Assembly: GCA_016205965.1 (NCBI GenBank)
Contig: JACQSM010000046.1
Location: 1 to 14,849, forward strand
Direction: 5' to 3'
Source of the DNA: Candidatus Uhrbacteria bacterium
Lineage (GTDB): Bacteria > Patescibacteriota > Patescibacteriia > SG8-24
Length of the DNA stretch: 14,849 nt
Shown: in pieces, positions 1 through 6,234 of the stretch
Layout: each line of letters begins with the position of its first letter
How positions within the stretch are numbered: the first letter of the stretch is position 1
Translations under genes and position numbers: made by a program
Notes under the pieces: model-generated
Told to the model about the DNA's origin: nothing
Seen by the model: the letters and a program-made list of their open reading frames with translations, nothing else
Database searches by the model: none

Positions 1-367
1 GCGCCTGGGCGAGCGCCGCGGCATCGGCGCATTCGGGCACCGCCAGAGCGACCTTCTTGGCCCGGCTGCCGCGGGCGGCCATCGCGGCCCGCGAACCCCA
101 GCGACGCGCGGCCGCCGGCGCGAACGGCTTGGCGCCGCAGCCGAGCAACGCCGCCTTTCCGGCGCCGATCATGCCCGCGGTTCGGACGACGGCGACCTCG
201 CCTTCTTTACCGCCGAACTTCTCTTCAGCGATCACCCGCGAAAGCAGCCCGCCCATGGCGGCGTCAACGGCCGAGAAGGCCGGCTTCTTCGCATCCAAAA
301 AGAGCGGCACGACCAGAACGTCGCAGACGATTTTATCCGGCTCGCGTCCTTGTGCGGTAATGCGCAT
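1..367 (-). CDS. pepA: Leucyl aminopeptidase (peptidase M17), N-terminal part, cut by window edge
   Basis: About 122 codons are visible from an ATG at 367; the rest, including the whole metal-binding catalytic domain, lies beyond base 1. The product starts MRITAQGREPDKIVCDVLVV and continues through a hydrophobic strand, an alternating alpha/beta stretch with GGLLSRVIAEEKFGGKEGE (about residues 40-58) and a GAGKAALLGCG turn. This is the layout of the M17 N-terminal macro-like domain, which is not catalytic but helps build the hexamer; known members are cytosolic and remove N-terminal residues from peptides using two metal ions. The gene begins 45 bases after the GH15 stop, with a GGAG at an unusually long distance of about 14 bases. 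An inverted repeat at 398-419 lies just upstream. The family call rests on the less conserved domain only, so the symbol is tentative. Confidence 0.72.
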   Translation of the reverse strand, partial: MRITAQGREPDKIVCDVLVVPLFLDAKKPAFSAVDAAMGGLLSRVIAEEKFGGKEGEVAVVRTAGMIGAGKAALLGCGAKPFAPAAARRWGSRAAMAARGSRAKKVALAVPECADAAALAQA

Positions 368-397
368 AGATATGAAGAAAGCTCCGCGACTCCGGTA

Positions 398-419
398 GAT
401 TTAACCCAGCCGTTAAATC
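398..419. promoter_or_regulatory. Perfect inverted repeat GATTTAAC-N6-GTTAAATC
   Basis: Both 8-base arms (398-405 and 412-419) match exactly around a 6-base spacer. The element overlaps the GH15 stop codon (413-415) and ends 30 bases before the aminopeptidase start. It is AT-rich in a GC-rich region. As DNA it looks like a dimeric regulator operator; as RNA it would be an A/U-rich hairpin without a following U-run, so a rho-independent terminator is unlikely. Its function is inferred from position and symmetry only. Confidence 0.55.
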
Positions 420-2398
420 GGCAGACACGAGTCGCAGATGCCCAACTCCTCCAACTTTTCAAGATATTCGACGACCGTCAAGACGTAGGCGGCATGGCTC
501 CAGGTGAGCGGGGCGACCGACTTCGGCTCGCCGGTGTCGGGATGAAACTGTTCCGAAAGGATGCCGGAATCGCCGGCCCGGGCCCGCACCCAGCGCAACA
601 CGTCGATGACTTCTTTGAAATCCGATTCCTTCTCGGCTTTGGCGATCAGCCAGTCGGCGTACCAGAGCGTGCAGATGATCCAGGGATTGCCCGGCCCGGC
701 CTCGGACACCCGGTAGTATTTGTCGCCTTCATAGCGGGCGAAGCCGCCGATACCGCTCTTCCAGGCCAGTTTTTCCTTGAAAACGCGCATGGCGCTCTCG
801 ACCTTCGGGTCGGTCGCCGGCAGGACGCCGAACCTGAAAATCGCGTACGCGGACGATGCGTCGACCGAGGCGTCGATCTTCTTCACGCCGCTTTCGGTCC
901 AGCGGACGCGCTTGTAAAAATGGCCTTTCGCGGGATCCCAAAGATGTTCGAGGATGCCGGCCCTGATTTCCTCGGCGGCCCGGCGATAGCGGCCCGCTTC
1001 CCGCGTCTTGCCCAGAAGCTTGGCGAAATCGGCGGCGACCGTCAGCCCGCCGAACGTCGCGGCGCACGAAAAAGTGAAGATGCCGCGATGCTCCTCCCAG
1101 AGGTCGTACGACGGCCGCGGCAGGCCGGTCGAGGCGTGGCGATAGTCGACCAGGAAATCCGCCGCCTTCTTGATGAACGAATTGTAGATCGATTCGATGA
1201 ATTCGAGATCGCGCTTCTTGTCGTAGTGGTTCCAGAGCGCGTAGAGCACCAGGGCGGTCTCGTCCTCCTGGATCGGCAGATGCGCATGGCCCTCTTCGCC
1301 GACCCAGGGATGCCAGGAACTGCCCAACGAGCGATCGCACAGGTATTTATGCATCATGTATCCTTCGGGCATGATGACTTCGTTGCAGAAGTCGAAGAAC
1401 ATGTGCGTCGATTCGAAGTATCCGGCCTTGTCGAGGGCCAAAGAAACGAAAGCGCCGTCGCGCGGCCACATGTACGAATAGGTGTCGCGGCCGTGCGAAA
1501 GCATGTCGGAATCGCCGGCGGCGATGATCGCGCCTTTGTTGTCGACATGCGTCTTGACGATCAGCAGGGATTTTTTGAACAGATCGACCAGATCCGGCGA
1601 CAGCCCCTGAAATGAAAAGTTGCGCTTGTTGACCCAGGCGCGCCAAAAATCCTTGGTCGTTTCCATCAGGTGCGCCGGCTTCTTGCTCAAGACGTAGCGG
1701 TCCAAACCCTGGGCCTCGACCACGCTGGTGCCGACGGCGATCCAATAGTAGACGGTCTTGAAGTCTTCGCCGTCGAGGGCGAAGTGGAAGGCCACGGTCG
1801 AGTCGACCGAACCGTGCTGGACCGAGTTCTTGGAAAGCTCGCCGTCTTCGGCGTCGCGCCAGGTGCCCTCCATGCCGGCGAAATGGCAGGCGCCGGTGGC
1901 GTAGTCGGCGATGCCGTCCTCGTCGACCCGGCCGTTGACGAGAAAAACCCGCCGCCCCTTGTAGTGGACGACGAATTTCTCCCGCGGGTCGTAGTAGACG
2001 GTGTTGCCGACGCCGGATTCGGCGATCTGGAACTCGGCGTGCATGAACAAGCGCGCGCTGCGCCGTTCGAGCCGCAGATTGCGGACCGTCATCTTGCGCA
2101 GCACGATGTCCTTTTCGTTGTAGACGCAGTCGTTGAACAGGATCTCGATGCCCAGCCGGTCATTTCGCGCCGTGATGGCGCCGATCATGGTCTCGTGCTC
2201 GTAGCCGTACTCGAAGCGCCACTCCGGACCGCGCTCGATCCAGGAGAACGCCCCGTCGATCCAGATGCCCAGGCGGTGCGGATGTCCGGCGACGTGATTC
2301 TCCTGGCCGACGTAATGATAAAAGAGGTCGCGGATGCGCGCGGCGTCGTCGAAAAGCACTAACGTCGTTCCGTTGCCGGCAACCAGTGAACGGGGCAT
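413..2398 (-). CDS. Glycoside hydrolase family 15, glucoamylase-like
   Basis: This 661-residue protein has the two-domain GH15 build: an N-terminal beta-sandwich (about 1-255, starting MPRSLVAGNGTTLVLFDD) and an (alpha/alpha)6 barrel (about 265-655). Family landmarks are YSYMWPRDGAFVSLAL (307-322), YDLWEEHRG (431-439, with E435/E436 as the likely general acid) and SEQFHPDTGEP (615-625, with E616 as the likely general base), followed by PLTWSHAAYV. GH15 enzymes release glucose or short units from the non-reducing ends of alpha-glucans by inversion; trehalase and dextranase activities also occur in the family, so the substrate is not fixed. There is no signal peptide, so it should act in the cytoplasm on stored glucan, in keeping with the GT4 and GH57 genes upstream. 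The start matches the family N-terminus, yet no Shine-Dalgarno is visible; a TATACT box sits about 24 bases upstream. Confidence 0.93.
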   Translation of the reverse strand: MPRSLVAGNGTTLVLFDDAARIRDLFYHYVGQENHVAGHPHRLGIWIDGAFSWIERGPEWRFEYGYEHETMIGAITARNDRLGIEILFNDCVYNEKDIVLRKMTVRNLRLERRSARLFMHAEFQIAESGVGNTVYYDPREKFVVHYKGRRVFLVNGRVDEDGIADYATGACHFAGMEGTWRDAEDGELSKNSVQHGSVDSTVAFHFALDGEDFKTVYYWIAVGTSVVEAQGLDRYVLSKKPAHLMETTKDFWRAWVNKRNFSFQGLSPDLVDLFKKSLLIVKTHVDNKGAIIAAGDSDMLSHGRDTYSYMWPRDGAFVSLALDKAGYFESTHMFFDFCNEVIMPEGYMMHKYLCDRSLGSSWHPWVGEEGHAHLPIQEDETALVLYALWNHYDKKRDLEFIESIYNSFIKKAADFLVDYRHASTGLPRPSYDLWEEHRGIFTFSCAATFGGLTVAADFAKLLGKTREAGRYRRAAEEIRAGILEHLWDPAKGHFYKRVRWTESGVKKIDASVDASSAYAIFRFGVLPATDPKVESAMRVFKEKLAWKSGIGGFARYEGDKYYRVSEAGPGNPWIICTLWYADWLIAKAEKESDFKEVIDVLRWVRARAGDSGILSEQFHPDTGEPKSVAPLTWSHAAYVLTVVEYLEKLEELGICDSCLPI

Positions 2399-2421
2399 GG
2401 AAAGCGGGAAATACTATGACC

Positions 2422-2430
2422 AGTATACAC
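2422..2430 (-). promoter_or_regulatory. GTGTATACT motif, possible -10 box for the GH15 gene
   Basis: On the minus strand this 9-mer contains TATACT, a good match to a sigma-70 -10 hexamer, in the 55-base gap between the DUF5752-like stop and the GH15 ATG. The same 9-mer occurs upstream of the GT4 gene (5305-5313). No convincing -35 hexamer is seen at 16-18 bases. If transcription starts here the leader would be only about 16 bases with no ribosome site. Confidence 0.35.
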
Positions 2431-2453
2431 CACGGCCGGATTTCCCGACTCGG

Positions 2454-2816
2454 TTATTTTTTGGCCGACCTCTTCTTGGCTTCCTTGGCGGCGGCGTCGG
2501 CCAACTTTTTTACGGCCGTCTCGAGCTCCGCGATCCGCTTCTCTACCTTATCGGCGGCCTCCTTGGCGGTTTTGACGGCCTTGAGGCTCTCGGCCAGCAT
2601 CTGATCGCCGATGACGTCCTTGGTCCAGATCGAAAAATCGTTCTTGGCCGAAGTCACGTGGTGCCTGAACGTCCGCTCGGAGCTCTTGCGCAGTTCGCGC
2701 TCGAACTCGCGCATGTTCTTGACGGCGGCGCCCATGTGGAACCAGAACGCTTTCCATTCGGGCTCGACGTTCTTCAGGAATTTTTTGGCGTCTTCCCCTT
2801 TGAGGGTCATTTTCAT
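2454..2816 (-). CDS. Small DUF5752-like protein with Lys/Ala-rich helical tail
   Basis: This is a 120-residue protein. I chose the ATG at 2816 because a near-perfect Shine-Dalgarno (AAAGGAGG, core 2826-2830) sits 9 bases upstream and the ATG overlaps the GH57 stop as ATGA. Residues 20-85 carry an aromatic/His segment (AFWFHMG, 23-29), a helix, RHHV (51-54), KNDFSIW (58-64) and IGDQMLAESL (69-78). This arrangement resembles DUF5752, a domain of unknown function that I recall from archaeal and bacterial alpha-glucan loci. Residues 80-120 are a predicted coiled coil ending in a basic Lys/Ala tail. There are no membrane segments and no catalytic motif I can name. Its place between GH57 and GH15 suggests a role in storage-glucan handling, perhaps as a scaffold or regulator, but that is inference. 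Confidence 0.88.
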   Translation of the reverse strand: MKMTLKGEDAKKFLKNVEPEWKAFWFHMGAAVKNMREFERELRKSSERTFRHHVTSAKNDFSIWTKDVIGDQMLAESLKAVKTAKEAADKVEKRIAELETAVKKLADAAAKEAKKRSAKK

Positions 2817-4021
2817 GCGTGTACACCTCCTTTCGTTCGCATCGTCACGTCCTGCAGCGAGTTCATGTAATGAATGAACGCGTCGTAGGGTGATTCGTAA
2901 GGATTGAAATACTTGTGCACGTCGCCGTCGGCAAACCATTTGGTGCACATGTAATAGAAGTGGTCCGAGGTCTGGAGCTTGCGCCAGTCGTCGAGCAGAC
3001 CTTTGTCGCCCGAGGCTCGGACCTCGGCCCCGAGCCGGTAGATCGATTCCAAAGCGGTATCCTGCATGCGATTGCCGCGCCAGGCCGAGAGGTCGCGTTC
3101 GACGTCGGCCCATGACATAGGATAGGGTACATCAATTCGGCCGACCGGTCGATGCGCGGCCAGCACTTCCGAGGGCGTGGCGAAAGCATTGTCGGGGTGG
3201 CGCAGGATTTCCGCCGGCAGCGCTCTCAAAAAATCGAAGATGCCGGTTTCGGCCCATTGGTGCTCGCCGAACGTTTCATAATCCATGAACAGGTTGACGG
3301 TCACGCCGTTGCCGTTGACTTCGTTGACCCATTTGGCGAACTTCGGCGCCGTCAGCGGCCACTCGGACCAGCCGCGCGACGAGAAACGGAAGGCGATGTC
3401 ATCCGAAAGGCGGTAGTTTTTGAGCAGCAAGCCGAACTTTTCATCGCCGTCCTTCGCGCCATAGACGAAGTTGGGACTGCGCCAGTCCAGAATATGGTCG
3501 GCGCCTTCGGCCAGCATCCCCTTGAAGCCCATCCGCCGGACCATGGCCGCGATTTCGTTCGAGTAGATCAGCTCGGTGTTGCGGAACACGGTCGGCCTGA
3601 CGCCGAAGAGCTGTTCGATCAGCCGGCGATGCTGGAGCACCTGCTCGCTAAATTCATTCTCGTCATAGAGGCTGGCCAGCGAGTGGTAGTACGTCTCGGA
3701 AAGGAACTCGGCCCGGCCGGTCGCCGCCAGCGCCTGAAAGGAGGCCAGCACGTCGGGACAATATCGCTTGAGCTGTTCGAGGAAGACGCCGCTCATCGAA
3801 TAGCTGACTTTAAATTCGGGATGGCGGCGAAGCAATTCGAGGATGGTGGCGTTGGCCGACCGATAGCATTTGGCGGCGACCTTCTCGATGATCCGGCGGT
3901 TGTTGCGGTTCGATTCGGTGTCGTCGTCGAAATATTCGTGATTGCCGCCGATGTCGAACACCGAATAGCGTTTGACGCGGAAAGGCTGGTGGACCTGGAA
4001 ATAAAAACAGACGGCCGGCAT
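2813..4021 (-). CDS. Glycoside hydrolase family 57, alpha-amylase-like
   Basis: This 402-residue protein shows the GH57 motifs in order: FQVHQPF (8-14, with the His-Gln-Pro of region 1), FRNTELIYSN (146-155, E150 as the predicted nucleophile), FMDYETFGEH (245-254, D247 as the predicted acid/base) and YPMSWAD (300-306, region 5). GH57 enzymes use a (beta/alpha)7 barrel and a retaining mechanism on alpha-1,4 or alpha-1,6 glucans, as amylases, transferases or branching enzymes; which applies here cannot be read from the motifs. It lacks a signal peptide, so it should act in the cytoplasm. The ATG is 3 bases after the GT4 stop, with AAGGAAG as ribosome site inside the GT4 end, and its own stop overlaps the next gene by ATGA. 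The N-terminus closely follows the type paired with a GT4 in Bacteroidetes glycogen loci, as far as I can recall. Confidence 0.93.
   Translation of the reverse strand: MPAVCFYFQVHQPFRVKRYSVFDIGGNHEYFDDDTESNRNNRRIIEKVAAKCYRSANATILELLRRHPEFKVSYSMSGVFLEQLKRYCPDVLASFQALAATGRAEFLSETYYHSLASLYDENEFSEQVLQHRRLIEQLFGVRPTVFRNTELIYSNEIAAMVRRMGFKGMLAEGADHILDWRSPNFVYGAKDGDEKFGLLLKNYRLSDDIAFRFSSRGWSEWPLTAPKFAKWVNEVNGNGVTVNLFMDYETFGEHQWAETGIFDFLRALPAEILRHPDNAFATPSEVLAAHRPVGRIDVPYPMSWADVERDLSAWRGNRMQDTALESIYRLGAEVRASGDKGLLDDWRKLQTSDHFYYMCTKWFADGDVHKYFNPYESPYDAFIHYMNSLQDVTMRTKGGVHA
2826..2830 (-). promoter_or_regulatory. Strong Shine-Dalgarno GGAGG deciding the DUF5752-like start
   Basis: GGAGG (within AAAGGAGGTG) lies 9 bases before the ATG at 2816, inside the last codons of the GH57 gene. 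It fixes the start at MKMTLK and argues against the longer in-frame reading that would run back to 3113 inside GH57. It is the strongest ribosome site in the glucan operon. Confidence 0.85.
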
Positions 4022-4024
4022 AAG

Positions 4025-5266
4025 TCAGACTTCCTTGAGCAGAACCTCCTTGGCTTTCTCGGCCGCCTTGCGGTACGTTTCGAGGCATTTCTTGGCCGCG
4101 ATCTGCCAGGTGAAACGGCCCGATTCCTTGCGGCCGTTGTCGGCCATGTCGGCGGCCAGGGCCCGGTAGCGCAGCACCGACAAAATTTTCGCCGCCATGT
4201 CGTCGACATCCCAAAAGTCGGTCTTGAGGCAATGGCCGACGGCCTCGGCTACGCCCGATTGGCGCGATATCACCGCCGGTACGCCGTGGGCCAGCGACTC
4301 CAGGCAGGTGATGCCGAACGGTTCGGACACCGACGGCATGACGAAGACGTCGGCCGCCCGATACACCCGGGCCAATTCGCGGTCGCGCAGGAAGCCGGTG
4401 AAGAGCATCCGGTCGGCGATGCCGAGATTGGCGGCATCCTCGATCATGCGGCGCTGCATCTCGCCCGAGCCGACGACGACAAAGACGGCTTCGGGACAGA
4501 GCAGCGAAACTTTATGCGCCGCCCGGACGAAATAATCGGGCCCCTTCTGCAGCGTCAAGCGCCCGACGAACAAGACGATCTTTTTTCCCGATGCCCGCAG
4601 GCCGTCGAGCACGGCTCTGCCCAACGAAGGCTCGGGCTCGTCGATGGCGTTGTGCACCACGTCGATCTTCTGCGCCGACACGCCGTAGGCGTCGACGATC
4701 TTGCGCCGGGTGAACTCGCTGACGGCGATGATGCGGTCGGCGGCTTCGAGGCCGGCGCGTTCGATCTCGACGATGCGGCCGTCGGGTGACAGGTTGCCGG
4801 TGCGATCGTATTCGGTGGCATGAACGTGAACGACCAGGGGTTTGCCGCTGATCCGCTTGGCCTCGAGCGCCGCCGGAAACGAAAGCCAGTCATGGGCATG
4901 GATGACGTCGAATGATTCTTTGGCGGCGATGGACTCGGCCCGCAACGCGTAGCGCGCGACTTCTTCGAAAAGATCGTTCGAGAAGCCGGCGCCGAATTTG
5001 GCCCGGAGCGAAGAGTAGAGCGTGGCCGAAAGATACGGCGACAGCAGCGTCTTGGCGGCCAGAGCCGTGACCGCGCCGTCCTCGACGATGCCCTCATCGG
5101 CGAACACCAAGCGCCCGGCGGCGGTTTCAACCGGCACCGTTCTGGGCAGCACGAAGGTCACATCGGCGCCCTCGGCGGTCAGTCCGCGAAGCAAGCCTTC
5201 GCAGGCGACGCCCAGTCCCCCGCTGTTGAACGGCGGGAATTCCCAGCCGAACATGAGTACTCGCAT
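4025..5266 (-). CDS. Glycosyltransferase family 4, glycogen-synthase-like
   Basis: This 413-residue protein has the GT-B fold of family 4. The N-terminal domain opens with MRVLMFGWEFPPFNSGGLGV, the glycine-rich acceptor/nucleotide loop of glycogen synthase relatives, and contains VIHAHDWLSFPA (121-132). The C-terminal domain has FVGRLTLQKGPDYF (233-246) and the EX7E motif SEPFGITCLE (314-323, E315 and E323), which holds the sugar nucleotide. Such enzymes add glucose from ADP- or UDP-glucose to growing alpha-1,4-glucan; the donor is not readable. It is cytoplasmic and heads the alpha-glucan operon, with GH57 starting 3 bases after its stop. A GGGAG lies about 11 bases before the ATG and a TATACT box about 40 bases upstream, after the terminator of the preceding cassette, so transcription likely starts afresh here. 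A transferase for another glycan is possible, but the GH57, GH15 and DUF5752-like neighbours favour storage glucan. Confidence 0.9.
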   Translation of the reverse strand: MRVLMFGWEFPPFNSGGLGVACEGLLRGLTAEGADVTFVLPRTVPVETAAGRLVFADEGIVEDGAVTALAAKTLLSPYLSATLYSSLRAKFGAGFSNDLFEEVARYALRAESIAAKESFDVIHAHDWLSFPAALEAKRISGKPLVVHVHATEYDRTGNLSPDGRIVEIERAGLEAADRIIAVSEFTRRKIVDAYGVSAQKIDVVHNAIDEPEPSLGRAVLDGLRASGKKIVLFVGRLTLQKGPDYFVRAAHKVSLLCPEAVFVVVGSGEMQRRMIEDAANLGIADRMLFTGFLRDRELARVYRAADVFVMPSVSEPFGITCLESLAHGVPAVISRQSGVAEAVGHCLKTDFWDVDDMAAKILSVLRYRALAADMADNGRKESGRFTWQIAAKKCLETYRKAAEKAKEVLLKEV

Positions 5267-5304
5267 AGAAGCAACCGCTCCCGTCCCGTGGCGCGGCTGG
5301 CGAT

Positions 5305-5313
5305 AGTATACAC
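5305..5313 (-). promoter_or_regulatory. GTGTATACT motif, likely -10 region of the GT4 operon
   Basis: TATACT lies between the terminator at 5361-5392 and the GT4 ATG at 5266, where a promoter is expected. The -35 region is weak: TGTACT at 17 bases matches half of the consensus. The identical 9-mer recurs before the GH15 gene. The predicted leader is about 32 bases and includes the GGGAG ribosome site. Confidence 0.45.
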
Positions 5314-5360
5314 ACGAACAGGCTGCAAGTACATCCGCCTGAGTTCAGGGTGACGGGCTA

Positions 5361-5392
5361 AAAGAAAAAACTCCCGCTCATATGGGAGTTTT
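5361..5392 (-). terminator. Rho-independent terminator of the fic cassette
   Basis: Read on the minus strand, a 9-base-pair stem (AAAACTCCC, loop ATATGAGC, GGGAGTTTT) runs straight into TTCTTT, giving a U-rich tail of about ten bases. It begins 32 bases after the stop of the 253-residue gene and separates it from the GT4 operon. The plus strand has only four T residues after the stem, so it should act mainly in the minus direction. Confidence 0.88.
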
Positions 5393-5424
5393 GGGATAGC
5401 CGGGGGACGGTTTTTCAGCCGCAG

Positions 5425-6186
5425 TCAGTACATGACCGGCGCGGGCCAGACCTGCATCATCTCGCGCTCGAGGCGCTGCTCCCGGACGCGGCGCTGCGCC
5501 TCGAGCACCGAACCGAGTTCTTCCTCGAATGAGCGCCGGACGAAATCGTCGGGCGGCGTTCGGCCGAGGGCGCCGCCTTCGCCCACGAGCCCCATCGTGC
5601 CGCGATAGAGCGGCCAGAAGATATCGTCGATCTGCCGGTCGGGATCCGTGGCCGCCGCGTTCCTGTTCGCCGCAATTTCCCGATAGCGCTCGGCCGTGTA
5701 GGCGCTCCGCAGGACTTCGCACATCCGCTGATCGCTGTTCGCAACCTCGACCTTCGTGACGCCGCGAAGCTTGGCCGCGAGCTCGATCGACTCGAGCCGA
5801 AGCGTCCACCCTTCCGGCGTCCATTCATCGAGCAGACGCGCCGAGACGGCGGCAGAGGCGTCGAGACGCCACGCGGCTTCCACGAACGCGCGCTGGTCTT
5901 CCGATCCGGCCGGAGCCGCGACGCTGACCGCGAAGGCCGATATGATCCCGGCGAAATCCTCGGGCCGGAGAAGAGGATCCTTCGCCTTCCCCGCAAAAAG
6001 CCGCTCGGTCAAAACCTCGACCTTGCGATCGGCGTAGAGGGCATCGAAGCCCGCCCCGCAGCTGCGCCGATAGAGGTCGCCGAGACGCGGCACGACCGCG
6101 GAATATTCGGCGAGCATCTCATCGCGTTCGCGTTCCTGACGGGCCGTCAAGACCGTGATGACTTCCCTCAACTCTTTGCGATTCAT
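5425..6186 (-). CDS. Unrecognised 253-residue helical protein, second gene of the fic cassette
   Basis: I do not recognise a family. The ATG at 6186 is well supported by AAGGAGAGG (6190-6198) just upstream. There is no signal peptide or clear membrane segment, so it should be cytosolic. The N-terminus (1-60) is charged and looks helical (MNRKELREVITVLTARQERE), the middle (80-150) alternates helices and short strands including LRLESIELAAKLRGVTKVEV (129-148), and the C-terminal third ends in a Glu/Arg-rich helix (about 217-243) followed by MMQVWPAPVMY. I count 31 Arg against 6 Lys, unlike the glucan genes next door, which fits later arrival or a nucleic-acid or acidic-partner binding role. It follows the Fic gene by 48 bases without a visible separate promoter and is closed off by the terminator at 5361-5392. 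It may be a target, partner or modulator of the Fic protein; that is inference from linkage only. Confidence 0.82.
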   Translation of the reverse strand: MNRKELREVITVLTARQERERDEMLAEYSAVVPRLGDLYRRSCGAGFDALYADRKVEVLTERLFAGKAKDPLLRPEDFAGIISAFAVSVAAPAGSEDQRAFVEAAWRLDASAAVSARLLDEWTPEGWTLRLESIELAAKLRGVTKVEVANSDQRMCEVLRSAYTAERYREIAANRNAAATDPDRQIDDIFWPLYRGTMGLVGEGGALGRTPPDDFVRRSFEEELGSVLEAQRRVREQRLEREMMQVWPAPVMY

Positions 6187-6205
6187 TGACCTCTCCTTCG
6201 CTGTT

Positions 6206-6217
6206 GAACGATCGTTC
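6206..6217. promoter_or_regulatory. 12-bp perfect palindrome GAACGATCGTTC upstream of the 253-residue gene
   Basis: The palindrome lies in the 48-base gap between the Fic stop and the start of the next gene, 19 bases before that ATG and just upstream of its ribosome site. With no loop it suits a protein-binding site better than an RNA hairpin. A 12-bp palindrome can also arise by chance in this composition, so the call is tentative. Confidence 0.35.
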
Positions 6218-6234
6218 GTTGCGTTTGCACGTTC

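Noticed and set aside
398..419. Inverted repeat as a rho-independent terminator
   Set aside because: The stem is A/U-rich and no U-run follows on either strand.
350..1615. Long plus-strand open frames opposite the glucan, ATPase and SUF genes (for example 350-1615, 3152-4789, 7301-8932, 11305-12552, 13528-14787)
   Set aside because: They lie antisense to well-identified genes, have low-complexity Arg/Ala/Gly/Asp-rich products with no family features, and follow from the strong third-position GC bias of the real genes.
2454..3113. 219-residue version of the DUF5752-like gene starting inside GH57
   Set aside because: The extra 99 residues are a frame-shifted shadow of GH57; the ATG at 2816 has a near-perfect ribosome site and ATGA overlap.
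5313..5335. TTGCAG as -35 element with TATACT as -10 for the GT4 operon
   Set aside because: The spacing is only 12 bases, too short for a sigma-70 promoter.
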